64,000 nt of DNA. It comes from Escarpia spicata (Eukaryota > Annelida > Polychaeta > Sabellida > Siboglinidae). This document shows positions 44,383-55,660 of this stretch, one piece after another. Position 1 is the stretch's first letter, and each line of letters begins with the position of its first letter. The DNA is taken from NCBI GenBank assembly GCA_963995525.1, contig OZ023216.1:33961774-34025773 (forward strand), written 5' to 3'. The notes beneath the pieces are model-generated. The model saw only the letters and a program-made list of their open reading frames with translations. It ran no database searches and was not told the DNA's origin. Made by a program: the position numbers and the translations under genes.

Positions 44383-47300
44383 TCACACGTAATCATGTAG
44401 ATGGCTGGGCCTGCGTGTGGCCCGACCTGATCGCCGAGGGCTGTGCACCACTGCTGGCTGAGGTGCTTGACCATTCACCTGCGCATCACACTGCCGAGGG
44501 CTTTGCCACACTGCCGGCTGAGGTGGTTGACCATTCACCTGCGCATCACACTGCACTGACTCAGCTGCACCGTTGCCCTCGACAGTTGGCTTGTCATCAT
44601 GAGGAGACCCATTATATTCCATCGGGTCCCTCACGGGTGGTTCGCCAGCAGACACGAGCTGACGACGATTTCGCCGATACGTAACGCCATCCACGTCGAC
44701 TTTGTAACTCCTTGGAGCTACTTGGCGTATGCAGGTGCCGACACTCCATCGCTTCTGGCCCGGTAACCGCATACGAACGGTGTCACCAGGCTCAAGCGAT
44801 GACAGCGGCTTCGCGTGTTGGTCTGCGTAGAATTTCTGTCGTCGTTTTGCGCCCATCAGCCCCCGCGTCTCGTCCTCGGTAGAGTGTCGCGGCATCAGTA
44901 GCGTGCCCGCCGCCGGTAGTAACGTCTTACACCGACGTCCCATCAAACGTTGCGCAGGACTGGTGCCGACACCCTCAGTAGGTGTGTTCCTCAAGTCTAA
45001 CAGCGCCAGAAACTCGGATTCGTTGGAGTCACGACATTTCGCGAACAGTCGTTTGACCGTTTTCACCGCATTTTCGGCTTTTCCATTTGAAGTCGGATAT
45101 CGCGGTGATGACGTAACATGCTCGAAACGCCACTTTGCTGCGAATACCGCAAACTCAGCAGATGCGAATTGCGGCCCGTTGTCGCTCATCACCATATCCG
45201 GTATGCCGTGACGTGCGAATTGCTGCGCCATCTCATGGATGACACTGCGTGATGTCACCGACCCCAGCCGCGCAACCTCGACGAAATTGCTGTAGTAGTC
45301 GACGATAACGAGGAGTGTACGCCCATTGCTTTCACACAGATCGACCGCGACTTTCGAGCAAGGTCTCGCAATGACTTCGTGTTGCATCAGAGGTTCCTTG
45401 CCCGGCGCGTCTCGCATCGACAGGCAGATCTCACACGCCGACACGTAGGCTCGAACCTCTGCCGCCATACGTGGCCAGTAGAGCGTGTCGCGCATTCGGC
45501 GCAAACAACCCTCTATACCCATATGAGTCGTATGGGCCACCGTCATCAACTCTCTGCGCATTGACGTCGGCACCACCAGTAGATCGCGCTTGAACACTAA
45601 CGCATCCTGTACCGTTAGTTCATCTCGTGAATCGAAATACGGCCGCACACAATCGGGCACCCCCGACTTCGTCGACGGCCATCCTCGCCGAATGACATCT
45701 CGCAGCTTCTGCAAGACCCTATCCTGCTCCGAAGCCAACTGCAACTGCTGCCATCTCTTGTCTGTCACAGGCAGAGTCGTTCTGTGGTCTATCGTATCGC
45801 ACTCCTTCGCTATCTCACACGCGCACACTTCTAGTAGATAAGCTCGGCTCAGGGTGTCCGCCAAATACATGGTGTCGCCACGCTTGTATTTCAGGTTGAT
45901 GTCGTACTTCTGGATAGCAAGAAGCATCCGCTGCAGTCTTTTGGGTGCCGAATCGAGTTTTTTTCGCATGATGATTTCGAGAGGCTTATGATCACTTTCG
46001 ACGTTCACATTTGCTCGACCATAAACGTAAGCGTCGAACCGTTGGCATGCAAACACAACAGCCAACAGTTCTTTCTCTATCTGCGCGTAACGCTCTTCTG
46101 TTGGCGTTAGGGCCCTAGACGCATAAGCCACCGGTTGACCCGCCTGCAACAGCGCCGCTCCTAAACCCGATTGCGATGCATCGCACTGCAGTGTCACTTC
46201 CTCGTCTAGGTTATAGTACCTGAGTACCGGTGTGCTCGTTACTGCCGATTTGATCGCCTCAAACGCCTTCTGTTGTGGTTCGTCCCACTGGAAGTCTGTC
46301 TCCTTCAATGTCAGCTCACGCAACGCCTTCGTTGTGTCTGACAAGTGCGGCAAGAATTTCGCCAGGTACTGAGTCATTCCTAAGAGACGCTGCACTGCCG
46401 GAACATCCGTGGGTCTTGGCATCTCTAAGATTGCCCGCACTTTTCTGGGATCCACTTTCAACCCCTCACTAGTCATGACGTGACCGATAAAAGGAATCTC
46501 AGGTATGCGCAGTTGCATCTTGTTTGTGTTTAGTTTCACACCTCTATCCTCGCACCGTTGAACGAAAGCCATCATATTTGTATCATGACTGCGATGTGCC
46601 TCCGCAATGTTATCTCCGAAACCAACGACTGCAAAATCGTCTGCAATGACTTCGATTCCTAACAGTCCTTCCACGAGTTGGTGCATTTTCCGCTGGAACA
46701 CCTCCGGAGCTGAGCATATGCCAAATGGGAGCCTTTTCCATCTGTACCGGCTGAATGGAGTGTTGAATGTCGTAAGAAACGAGGACGGTTCATCCAGCAT
46801 GACGTGCCAGAACCCGCTGCGAACGTCGAATAGCGAAAACACTTTCGCTCCGTGTAGCCGCGTTGCTACGTCCTCAATGGTTGGCAGAGGATAATGCTCT
46901 CGTTCTATGGCGCGATTCAGATCTTTGGGATCCAAACAGATCCTTAGACTTTGCGAGTCTCTTTTCGGCACCACGACCATACTGCTTATCCACTTGGTGG
47001 GCTGTGTCACTGGAGCGATTATCTGCTGTCTCTGTAGATCATCCAACGAGTCTTGCAACCGCGCACGGATTGCCACGGGCACGCGTCGTGGGGCATGTTG
47101 CACCGGATCTACACTCTCGTCCACCTTGATGTGGTATTCACCTTCCATACAGCCGACACCATCGCCGAACACTTTTGGGAATCGCTTGATCAACGACTCA
47201 CGATTTATCTGCGTATCATCTTTGCTCACAGAGTACACAGGCGATGCTTGCGTTTCTGGTTGGTTGAGTTCATCATTGTCGTGGTATTCTATCAGTTTCA

Positions 47301-47766
47301 TGCCGATGCACGCCTTGCGCCCCAGGATAGGACGGATCTGATCGCTGTCGACGAGTTTACACTCAAGTTTGCAATGAATGTCTCTGCGTGACACCTGAAT
47401 CGTGACATGACCCACGACAGCAAGCTTACCCCCACCATACGCCACGATCGACGACGTCACTGGTCTCACGAAACGTCTGTTATAGTCTTTGGTCGCTTTC
47501 TCGTACAGAGACAAAGGAATCACGTTGCACTGTGCTCCAGAGTCTATCTGGAACCGCAGGTAGTTTCCCGACTCCAGTTTGACGGTGACTACCTGCGCCG
47601 CGTCAACCGTCGATACTTCGCTCAGCATAAATACCTCTTCCTCATCGTCGACTGCGCTCACTGATCGAGTCTTAGTCGTATGCCTGCATCTGTTCGAAAA
47701 ATGTCCGATCTGCTGACATTTGAAACACTTTTTATCGAATGCAGGGCAGTTTGTCTCTTCCGTCAA
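44383..47766 (-). CDS. Gypsy B Pol polyprotein (protease, RT, RNase H, integrase)
   Basis: The open frame of 1127 codons is in phase with gag upstream. In order: second zinc knuckle (CFKCQQIGHFSNRC, residues 14-27), protease with IDSGAQCNV (about 74-82), RT (LFDVRSGFWHVMLDEP, LPFGICSAPEVFQRKM, active site IADDFAVVG), RNase H (LQCDASQSGLGAALLQ; RYAQIEKELLAVVFA), integrase zinc domain (HTTHMGIEGCLRRM, then CEICL) and DDE core (IVDYYSNF; MSDNGPQFAS; PTSNGKAENAVK). All catalytic residues are in place. The tail has a 20-residue tandem duplication around QCDAQVNGQ (60-bp repeat at 44459 and 44519). The enzymes copy RNA and insert the DNA. Confidence 0.92.
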   Translation of the reverse strand: MTEETNCPAFDKKCFKCQQIGHFSNRCRHTTKTRSVSAVDDEEEVFMLSEVSTVDAAQVVTVKLESGNYLRFQIDSGAQCNVIPLSLYEKATKDYNRRFVRPVTSSIVAYGGGKLAVVGHVTIQVSRRDIHCKLECKLVDSDQIRPILGRKACIGMKLIEYHDNDELNQPETQASPVYSVSKDDTQINRESLIKRFPKVFGDGVGCMEGEYHIKVDESVDPVQHAPRRVPVAIRARLQDSLDDLQRQQIIAPVTQPTKWISSMVVVPKRDSQSLRICLDPKDLNRAIEREHYPLPTIEDVATRLHGAKVFSLFDVRSGFWHVMLDEPSSFLTTFNTPFSRYRWKRLPFGICSAPEVFQRKMHQLVEGLLGIEVIADDFAVVGFGDNIAEAHRSHDTNMMAFVQRCEDRGVKLNTNKMQLRIPEIPFIGHVMTSEGLKVDPRKVRAILEMPRPTDVPAVQRLLGMTQYLAKFLPHLSDTTKALRELTLKETDFQWDEPQQKAFEAIKSAVTSTPVLRYYNLDEEVTLQCDASQSGLGAALLQAGQPVAYASRALTPTEERYAQIEKELLAVVFACQRFDAYVYGRANVNVESDHKPLEIIMRKKLDSAPKRLQRMLLAIQKYDINLKYKRGDTMYLADTLSRAYLLEVCACEIAKECDTIDHRTTLPVTDKRWQQLQLASEQDRVLQKLRDVIRRGWPSTKSGVPDCVRPYFDSRDELTVQDALVFKRDLLVVPTSMRRELMTVAHTTHMGIEGCLRRMRDTLYWPRMAAEVRAYVSACEICLSMRDAPGKEPLMQHEVIARPCSKVAVDLCESNGRTLLVIVDYYSNFVEVARLGSVTSRSVIHEMAQQFARHGIPDMVMSDNGPQFASAEFAVFAAKWRFEHVTSSPRYPTSNGKAENAVKTVKRLFAKCRDSNESEFLALLDLRNTPTEGVGTSPAQRLMGRRCKTLLPAAGTLLMPRHSTEDETRGLMGAKRRQKFYADQHAKPLSSLEPGDTVRMRLPGQKRWSVGTCIRQVAPRSYKVDVDGVTYRRNRRQLVSAGEPPVRDPMEYNGSPHDDKPTVEGNGAAESVQCDAQVNGQPPQPAVWQSPRQCDAQVNGQAPQPAVVHSPRRSGRATRRPSHLHDYV

Positions 47767-48459
47767 GTCATGTCTCCGCCCGCACTTCCCGCAGTAACCG
47801 GCTGAGGCGCCGTTTCTGCCTCTAACAGCCGGCCCTCGTTGTTACCGCTTGCTCTCTGATTTCACAGCGTGCACTGCCTGATCGCCGTCTGCCATTATCT
47901 TCATCTGAGTGGCCATGCTTTCGGCTGCCCTGCAGATTTCATCCGTTTTCTCTAACGTCAGGTTAGTTTCCCTCAGCAACCGCTCTCTAACTTTATTGTC
48001 TGTGATACCGAAGAGCAACCTGTCCCTGAGGATTTCTTTTGGGGTAATCACATCAAATTGGCAGGATTCTGACAACTTTCGTAGTGCCGTTCTGTAGTGT
48101 TAGTATGGCTCGCCGGGTTCCTGTTGTCGCTTGTTGAAAACGAATCTCTCAAACGGTACATTTTTCGTCGGTTGACAGTACTGGGCAAACTTCTCCAATA
48201 CTGGCCCAATCCGCTGTTCGTCGCCGTCTGTTGTCCACTCCCTGAACGTAGAGAACACCTCCCGCGCATCTTCCCCAATGACTGTTAGAAGGGTGGCGAC
48301 CTGCACCGGCTCTGGTTTGTTAGCCAGTTCAGTGGCTAGGGCATAGTTCGACCATGCACTGTGGAATTTTCGCCATTTTTCAGCCGCATTGACGTCATTT
48401 ATTTCTAACGACTGCGGCGGAGGTAATGCGAAACTCGCTGCCATTATCGCCCACTTCAC
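47767..48459 (-). pseudogene. Gypsy B Gag, same frame as Pol, two in-frame TAA
   Basis: ATG codons at 48459 and shortly after open a frame that is continuous with Pol except for TAA at 48100-48102 (after GEPY) and TAA at 47842-47844 (after SESKR). Gag-type features: ALPPPQSLEINDVNAAEKW, FERFVFNKRQQEPGE, ILRDRLLFGITDNKVRERLL, then after the second stop a first zinc knuckle YCGKCGRRHD. Both stops can each arise by one base change; otherwise the frame is intact. The coat protein and polyprotein would be made as one chain. Confidence 0.8.
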
Positions 48460-48557
48460 TCAACATGCGACTTTATTGTCTTTGTTACGGCGTTTTGTTC
48501 TGAATAACCGAGTACACAGTTCAACAATGACTCGATTAAAAAACACCGCTGCCATCA

Positions 48558-48684
48558 TGTAACGTAACTCGCTGTTTGTATTGATAATAAATCACATTTT
48601 ATTGAGTACTGAACCTGATGCCATCGGTGCTGAGTAACCAGGGAATTGATCCCCCGACATCTGCCTCATATACGTATTGTCACA
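48558..48684 (-). repeat. 5' LTR of Gypsy B (127 bp)
   Basis: See 44144-44269. On the minus strand the LTR is followed by TGATGGCAGCGG, where a primer-binding site is expected; the matching tRNA is not assigned. Confidence 0.92.
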
Positions 48685-49444
48685 AGAACCCCTTTTTTAA
48701 ACTTGAAATACTGAAAATAGAAGATCAGTTAAAGTTACAAGAACTTAAATTTTACTATAAATACAGTCATGGTAATTTGCCAGTTTATTTATTAAACTGA
48801 ATTATCCCAAATTATAATATACACAATCATAATACTCGCAATATTACAAATTTACACACATCTAGCCTAGGACAAGACATGAATTTGCAAAAAAAAGCTT
48901 AAAATACAATTTGCCTCACGTTATAAATGATACTCCAGAATTAGTTATAGAAAAAATATTTACTCACAGTTTATTTGGGTTTGCGTACTATTTAAAAAAT
49001 CATATCTTACAAAAATATGAAAACGCATGTACACTATCAAATTGTTTCATATGTAATATTAAAAAAACTAATAAAATGCACATATATATGGATAGATGCA
49101 TAGCTATTCTATACATACACGTATTTAGGCTTTTTCATTCAAATATTTCTACTTGTACTATAAAACGCATACCATTACATACACTTCAGATACAGCTATA
49201 TTTATAAAGAGATAGACACCGTATTAATATATATAATAGATTTGAAGAAAGGCCAATTAAATGTTTGTTATACTATGAGTGGCTCCTGTGATAGCGACAT
49301 GTGTTGTCTTAATATGAGTCACTGACCTCATTTCACTGTTCTTTCTTTTATTACATTGTTTTTAATTAATTATAATTAAGTTATGTTTACTAACAGTTGA
49401 AGTACACGATATTGTGACTATACTTGTACTCTTTGGGGTAAAAT

Positions 49445-51030
49445 AAACACCTTGTTCTTGTTGTTTAACACGCCATATGGGCGATACTGCTTTCGTCGAC
49501 TTCCATTAGGCCTGGTTTTGGCGCAAGATGTGTTCCAGAAGAAAGTCGACCAGACGTTCGAGGGTGCTGTTGCGATCGCTGATGAGAGTGTTGTATTTGG
49601 CAAAACAGAAGCCGAGCATGACAAACACCTAAACAACAACGTTATGAAACATACGCAAGAGGTTGGTCTATGCCTCAACCCTGACAAATGTGTTGTGAAG
49701 TCAAACAGAATCAAGTTCTTGGGAAACTACCTCGGACGGGTTAGAACCTGATCCAGGCAAGATCGCGACAATCGTTGACATGTCACCGCCGACACGTGCT
49801 CAGGAACTACAAAGTTTCCTTCGTATGGTGAACTACCGAAGCCGCTACACACCAGATCTTGCGACCACTACAGCACCACTACGTGATCTCACTAAGAAAG
49901 ACATTGTCTTTGTGTGGGGACCTGGCCATCAGAAGGCGTTCGACAACGTGAAAAAAGCAATCACTGCAGCATCCACATTGGTTTACTTTTACTCCAGCGA
50001 GAAAATAACCATTCAGATGGATGCAAGCAAAAGAGGAGTTGGAGCGACACTTCTACATAACGGACGACCCGTTGCGTATGCGAGTAAGAGGCTAATAGAA
50101 ACTGAAAGCCACTACTGCAACATCGTCTTCGGTCTTTAGCGATTCCACCATTACGCATATGGACGTCACGTTACCATCGAATCAAACCACTAACCTCTGG
50201 AATCCATCACCCGAAAACACGAATGCTCCTCCGATATTTATGAGAACGCTACTTCGTACACAGAAATACGAATTCAAGTGAAGTGTGTACCAAATGAAGT
50301 ATGTACCAGGGAAGGAAAAACCATTAGCAGACGGACTTTCACGTCTACCTATCCACAGAGATGAAGTACGAAATCAGTGGTGTTTCCGAGTCAAGACTCG
50401 AGAAGATCAAGGACATGACGAAGTTAGATGAAACACTCCAAGTTCTAGCAGGAACTGTGGCAGACGGATAGCCGCAATACAAAACCCGATGTCCGGAAGA
50501 CATTGCATCCTCCTGGGACTTCAGAGATTATACTGTGGCATTCAACGGAGTGCTTCTGAAAGGAATCCGTGTCATCATACCTAAGAACAGGGTATTGATG
50601 AAAATAAACACGGGACACCAAGGCATCAAAAAATGCCGACTACGAACACGTGACACTATGTACTGGTGTGGAATCGGTTCAGACACTGAAAACATGATCA
50701 AGAAATGTGATGTATGTCAACACAACCAGACAGCACAGCAGAAGGAAGAACTGATACCCTATTGATGCAACACATCCATGGGAAATAAATTGTTGTTTCA
50801 GACATGTTCCACTGGAAAAGAGACGAATATCTACTCGTTGTAGATTACTAAAGCTCGTTCCCATCATCAGAAAGCTAAGCTCAACAACATCTAGTGCTAT
50901 CGTAAGCAAGCTGAAGCTGATATTTTCTGAGTTTAGCATTCCAGACGTCTTCATCAGTGACAATGTCAAACAGTATCTGAAATGGGAACCAGATTTATGC
51001 AAAAGTCCCAGAAGTAGACAACAAAATAAC
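49445..51030 (+). pseudogene. Gypsy A RT second half, RNase H and integrase
   Basis: RT resumes with FNTPYGRYCFRRLPLGLV and AQDVFQKKVDQTFEG; the active-site box is degraded (AIADESVVFG). Then RELQSFL-type connection (49780), RNase H (ITIQMDASKRGVGATLL, RPVAYASKRLIETESHY), the integrase zinc domain (GHQGIKKCRLRTRDTMYW, CDVCQHN; 50535-50765) and a decayed DDE core (FHWKRDEYLLVVDY; IPDVFISDN) ending near 51000. Several stops and shifts. Confidence 0.75.
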
Positions 51031-51218
51031 ATCCACGACCAGGTTAATCCTCATGCTATGGTTGCGTATACCTGTACTGGTATTTTAGTGTTCATTTTCG
51101 TTCACTGCATGTCAAATACTGGGCAACTCAGTTTTACTAACTAGAAAGTCGAGGCCCTTGCCTTGGCTAGTAGTAGAGGCTTGACAGACCCAATCCCAGC
51201 TGACACCGACTGCAGGAT

Positions 51219-51280
51219 TATATAGATTGATCGGTTACGGTTGACGCGTTGCTTTGGAAAGCACAAAGACTACACGACAA
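51219..51280 (+). repeat. Probable 3' LTR remnant of Gypsy A
   Basis: 60 bp matching 41844-41902, at the end of Gypsy A and followed by an unrelated LINE. Confidence 0.45.
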
Positions 51281-51289
51281 TTGTGTACT

Positions 51290-53110
51290 GGTAGTGCAGG
51301 TTAATACTATACATAAATGCATTCTCTTGCACTTGCCAACATGGAATTTTAGTGGCCATTGTCTAAACCACTCACACAACTTGTTTATTTCCTGCTGTAA
51401 TGACTGCCAGTCATCAAAGCTCTCCAGATCTTCGTACCGCCTGCAAACATCCTAACGTCACTGTCAACATATTCCGGGATACCATACACAACAAACAGAA
51501 GTGGCCCTAACACAGATCTTTGAGAAATACTACTCCTTACATCAGACTACTCTGATTTTGATCCCCTCAAACTCACCCTCATTTGTCGTCCAGGCAAGAA
51601 GTCGCCAATCCATTGTAGAACTTTTCCATTCACGCCATACCCCTGCAGCTTGTGTATCCAACGCTTGTGTGACACTGTTTCACTTCTTGTAATCCAGGTA
51701 AACTGCATCAACCCCATAACCATTGTCAAATGCAAAGCAAATTGCTCAAGCAGGATCTTCTTGCTGTAAAACCATGTTGTTTGGTTGGCGTCATGCTGGT
51801 CGATATGACTCAAAATGCAATCCTTCAGTATTGATTCAAACACGTTGCATGGTATACACGTTAGTGATACTGGCCTGTAAGTTTTCTGCTTTGGCTCGAT
51901 TTTTTGTTAAGATAGGTGTAACTTCTGTAGTTTTCCAGTCGAGAGGGACCGTCCCCTCATTCAGTGATCTCCTAAAAATCAAGTAATGTGGCTTGGCTAA
52001 TAATTGTCTCGCACATTCTGTTAGTAACTTTGGGTTCATTTTGTCAGGTCCTGGAGACTTGTCTGGATGCAATGTATGTAACTTGTCAAGCTGTGACAAG
52101 CTGAATTCTCTATTTCACGTACTCCATGTAGTCTATGTTTCTTCGTGTGGACACATATTTTTCACAGTTCATGTTTCTCCTGAATTTAACTTTACTGTGC
52201 TTGTATATCCTCCTTTTTCATTTTTTGGCACCTACTTCTTTACAAGTTCACCCACGTGTGTTTTTAACATGATCCAACATTCATTTCCACATTTTTCTTC
52301 AAATAGACTGCCCCAATATATTTATTCAATGTTTTCCCTATCGAACCATAGTCGCCTTTCCAGAAATTCACTTTCTCCTCTGCCCTATCGTTGTTTTTAT
52401 TGAGATTCATGTGTGTAATGTAGGACCACAACAAGCCAACATGGTCACTCTTCCCTAGTGAGGCTATGTATGTCAGGTTGTTCAACATGTACTCCTCGTT
52501 TGTGAATATCAGATCCTGTTTGGAAGGTTCCTGCCCCTCTCTGTATCTTGTTGCTTCCTTAACATACTGAAACATGTCCTTCCTGTGTCTTCTCCAAACA
52601 TCTTTAAGGGAAACTCCTTTCCATATAGTCTGTATGGTATTGTACAAAGTTCACCTCACTCAAGTTAAAGTCTCCCATTACCAAAAGATGTGATGCACTT
52701 ATCCCATCCACCAAGTTCAGAAGGTCTATAGCACACATCAATCAACAACATCACTACTGTTCAACATGATACTGCACCATGCCGAGTCATTGAAACCAGA
52801 CTCTGCCAATTCCTTGCGAGGTTGAGATGGTAGATACTTGTGGACCATTAGAATTCGTCTGTCCTATCGCATCGATACAATTCATGGTCTGGTAATTTGA
52901 AGAAAGCATCTGTAATTGCTGCACTTGCACATGTCTCTGTAATACCTATTATTTTTAGTTTGTATTCCTGAACTGTTACCTTGAATTCGTCCATTTTATT
53001 AACAATACTATGTGCATTTGTGCAATAATAATTAATAAAATAAACACTATGTGTTCCATTATCAAAATGTTCAGATACAGTGTGCTGAGAGGATTGGTGC
53101 ACAATTTAAC
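51290..53110 (-). mobile_element. CR1-like LINE fragment (endonuclease and RT)
   Basis: Minus strand from 53102: endonuclease start YYCTNAHSIVNKMDEFKVTV and IIGITETCAS (52848-53102), endonuclease end IASLGKSDHVGLLW (52264-52647), RT LHPDKSPGPDKMNPKLL and FRRSLNEGTVPLDWK (51836-52099), then FESILKDCILSHIDQHD and SHKRWIHKLQGYGVNGKVLQ (51547-51843). A degenerate LGPLLF and the active-site area follow, and the copy ends near 51290 without its C-terminus. Gaps and frameshifts throughout. ORF1-like charged sequence may extend to about 53280. Confidence 0.8.
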
Positions 53111-53429
53111 ATTTGTGCGTTGTTTCTCTATGTTGGTTTTCGTCTGGGGTCTACTCCCTCCGGGTCTTCTCCCTCGGCCTCTTATTTACTATTCTGTTGT
53201 TTACAACGATGAGGTCTCTTTCTCCCTCCCACTCTCTTCCTTACAGTTCCTCGACCAGTGCTCTTCCTTTCTGAATCTCTAGATAAGGCATGTCCCTCTT
53301 TACGTACACATCTTTAGGGTTGGTTCCTTTGTATCGTTTAGCCTGTTTGCCCGTCTTAGTACCTTGCTTTTTTTCTTTGCCTTCGTTATTGTGACTTTGA
53401 GTGGTCGTGGTTTCTGACCTTTATCCGCT

Positions 53430-55315
53430 CTTTCGTTTTTTCCAATCATCAGTTTGTTTGGCACCAATTAGGGAACGATTGCTAATGGAACCGGCCACTC
53501 TCACATTAGCCAAAGCCCTAACACTGGCATCTCGTATCGTATCGCTGCAACCGAAAGCACACGCATTTAGAGATAGGATGAACCTACAACAGACAAGTTC
53601 AAGTTGGAGACACCAAGACAACCTTCTAAGGTACAAACAATCAGGAAGAAACAAAACAAAGGTAGAAGCAACCACACGCGTGTGCGTCAAGCATGTGGCA
53701 ACTGTGGTTATAACTCTCATGCCACAGGAAGTCCTAGATGCCCTTCCATATGACAGAAATGTCGGTTGTGCTCCAAAATAAACCATTTTCAGAAATGTTG
53801 CCGGTCTACAAATCGGGGTACAGTCGGGCAAATTCACCAGTCGGACAAAACTGGTGAGCCAGATACAATGATCTTCACTATTAACTCAGTGAGCGGAGCA
53901 TCGAAACCATTTAAGACGTGATCTGTTGCTGGCAGACACACCAGGACACTAGTAATGGACACAAGGGCAAAGGTGTCAATTCTCAAGACCGGATCTAGCA
54001 TAATGGGAATATATGTGTTCAACCGTCTCGGATTCACAGTGACAAGGAATTGCACTGGCATTCAGTCAGTTGACATTGTTGCTGCCTTTCCCACAGTGTT
54101 CTACGGGTTTGGGAAAATTGCAAAGTTTGTACACCGCCCCCGAGTCAACCCAGAAGTTAAACCTGTGTCACAAGGTTTACGTCGTCTTCCACTCTCAGTT
54201 TCGCCAACGCGTACAACGTCCGGACGAAAACGTGCAAGCGTACATAACGGCGCTGCGTGAACTGTATGGTGGCCCGACATCGATCGACACATCGAAGATC
54301 ACATCAGAGATTGTAAATCATACGCGGTGTGTAAGAAATCAGCCAATCCTACACAGCTACCGATTCAGCCCATACCATGGCCGGAGAAACCATGACAGCG
54401 AATACAAATCGACATATTCGTCCAGGTGCAGGCCGCACCTCACAGCCAACACTTTATGTTGTCATACAGGACCAACATTCTAAATGGCCGGAAATAGCCA
54501 CAACCAGTACGGTGACGTCTTCCGCCATCATCCATATCCTGAAGGACCTGTTCGCTCGTTGGGGAATCCCGGAAGTTCTCCAAAGCGACAACGGACCACA
54601 GTTCGTGTCATACGAGTTTGAAACATTTCTGCAGAAACATGGTATTGAGCATCGTCGCAGTACGCTGTACAACCCACAGTGCAACGGAGGTGTGGAGAGA
54701 CTAAATTGCGTCATCAAAGAGAGTCTCGCAGTTCAATTTGTGGAGAGGAAAACGTTCGCAGAAGCAGTACGAACAGTCCTGCAAACGTACCGATCGACAC
54801 CACATGCGTAGACACAGCGTACTCCGACAGAGTTGATGCTAGGTCGTAAACCACGGTTTCTTCTAGAAAACCTGAAACCACCTCAGGCATCTCCACCGAA
54901 CATTTCAGTGTTAGCTGAATCGATCGCAAGAAAGCAGGAACGAATCAAAGCGTACACCGACAAACGACGTCGTTCACGAAATGCGATAATGAAACATGGA
55001 GACTGGCTCAGGACAAAACGAACAATGTCGAACCCGAAGCGTATCGTCGCTAAAGCTGGTCCTAATACGTTCATGCATGAAGACGGGTCGCGCTGGAACT
55101 CACGGCATTGTGTCGATCGCGACAACAGGAAAATCAACAGCTATCTTCGGACGCCCATCTTGAAGATCTTGACATCGTAGATCTTCCAGCTCAACAACCC
55201 GGTTACCCGCAATACCAACGGCCCAGGCGAAACACGTCCACAGCGGTACCTTCAAGACTATCTGACGAACCAGTGAACGTTTGTTGCGACATTAGTCAGC
55301 TGTTAAATTAGCATG
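53430..55315 (+). mobile_element. Ty3/Gypsy element C, rearranged and lacking RT
   Basis: In order: Gag C-terminus (PIRERLLMEPATLTLAKALT, 53455 on), Cys/His knuckles (CGNCGYNSHATGSPRC; CSKINHFQKCC), a protease box with Arg for Gly (VMDTRAKVSIL, about 53955), a pre-RT segment (FVHRPRVNPEVKPVSQGLRR), then another Gag-like piece (FRQRVQRPDENVQAYITALR, about 54195), then integrase (SDNGPQFVSYEFETFLQKHG; NPQCNGGVERLN; 54290-54811) and its C-terminal region to 55315. RT and RNase H are missing. Confidence 0.75.
54377..54811 (+). pseudogene. Gypsy C integrase core
   Basis: Frame with HSKWPEIATTSTVTSS, VLQSDNGPQFVSYEF and NPQCNGGVERLNCVIKESL, i.e. the second Asp and the Glu of the DDE triad with usual spacing. 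The first Asp region upstream is in a different frame. A TAG follows SSTPHA-type sequence at 54809, and the C-terminal part continues in another frame (LMLGRKPRFLLENLKPP). Confidence 0.7.
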
Positions 55316-55400
55316 TGACTTTAAACATCAGTGGCTACATTGGTAATTTGAACGGTTTGTGCGCGCCTTTCTAGCGTGCGATTTCGGAACAGTAATCTTT

Positions 55401-55660
55401 ACAGAGAGGGGGGAAATATGTTGTGTTATATTACTAACATTGTGCCTTTAATGTATTTGATCAGCTGACGTCAATCTTGTTCTGGGGTGTAACGTGGCTC
55501 CGCCATGATGCTGTATTACATATTATATGTTCAACGTTACGATAGTCTGGTGTTGTTTGTAATATTTCCGTGTTATCGACGTAACAAATTATAGTTGAAT
55601 TGAAGACAAATACCATGCATTGTTGACTTGATAAATGTGTCATCACATATCAAATATCAT
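55401..55660 (+). repeat. Possible 3' LTR of Gypsy C with polypurine tract
   Basis: A polypurine tract ACAGAGAGGGGGGAAA (55401-55416) is followed two bases later by TGTTGTGTTATATTAC, the expected start of a 3' LTR. The end is not fixed because no second LTR was found. Confidence 0.45.

Larger units (their letters stand above)
44144..48684 (-). mobile_element. Ty3/Gypsy LTR retrotransposon B, young and nearly intact
   Basis: 4541 bp, LTRs of 126 and 127 bp differing by a single-base indel, target duplication AGAAC at 44139-44143 and 48685-48689, polypurine tract next to the 3' LTR, and one gag-pol reading frame with just two in-frame stops. It is inserted in the nested LINE. The near-identity of the LTRs means a recent insertion. 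Confidence 0.93.
43756..49450 (+). mobile_element. 5'-truncated jockey-like LINE nested in Gypsy A
   Basis: RT fragments SNKLSLNKDKSKYMMF, DELHFLGLTLEKK and TTGILNKLKHVTNKETF (43756-44060) continue after the inserted LTR element with LQELKFYYKYSHGNLPVYLL and NIHNHNTRNI (48700-48880). The 3' end near 49450 reads CTTTGGGGTAAAATAAA. It was split at 44143/48685 by Gypsy B. Decayed by stops. Confidence 0.75.
41844..51280 (+). mobile_element. Ty3/Gypsy element A, split by nested insertions
   Basis: Gag, zinc knuckle, protease and the first part of RT lie at 41974-43760. The second part of RT, RNase H and integrase lie at 49445-51030. RT is cut inside the conserved segment between LDDKSKLL and FNTPYGRYCF. 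What lies between is a LINE fragment with another LTR element inside it. Many frameshifts and stops. Flanked by the 60-bp repeats described as LTR remnants. Confidence 0.8.

Noticed and set aside
44346..47664. Several plus-strand frames of 60-144 codons opposite Gypsy B Pol
   Set aside because: Shadows of the 1127-codon Pol frame on the minus strand; no domain of their own.
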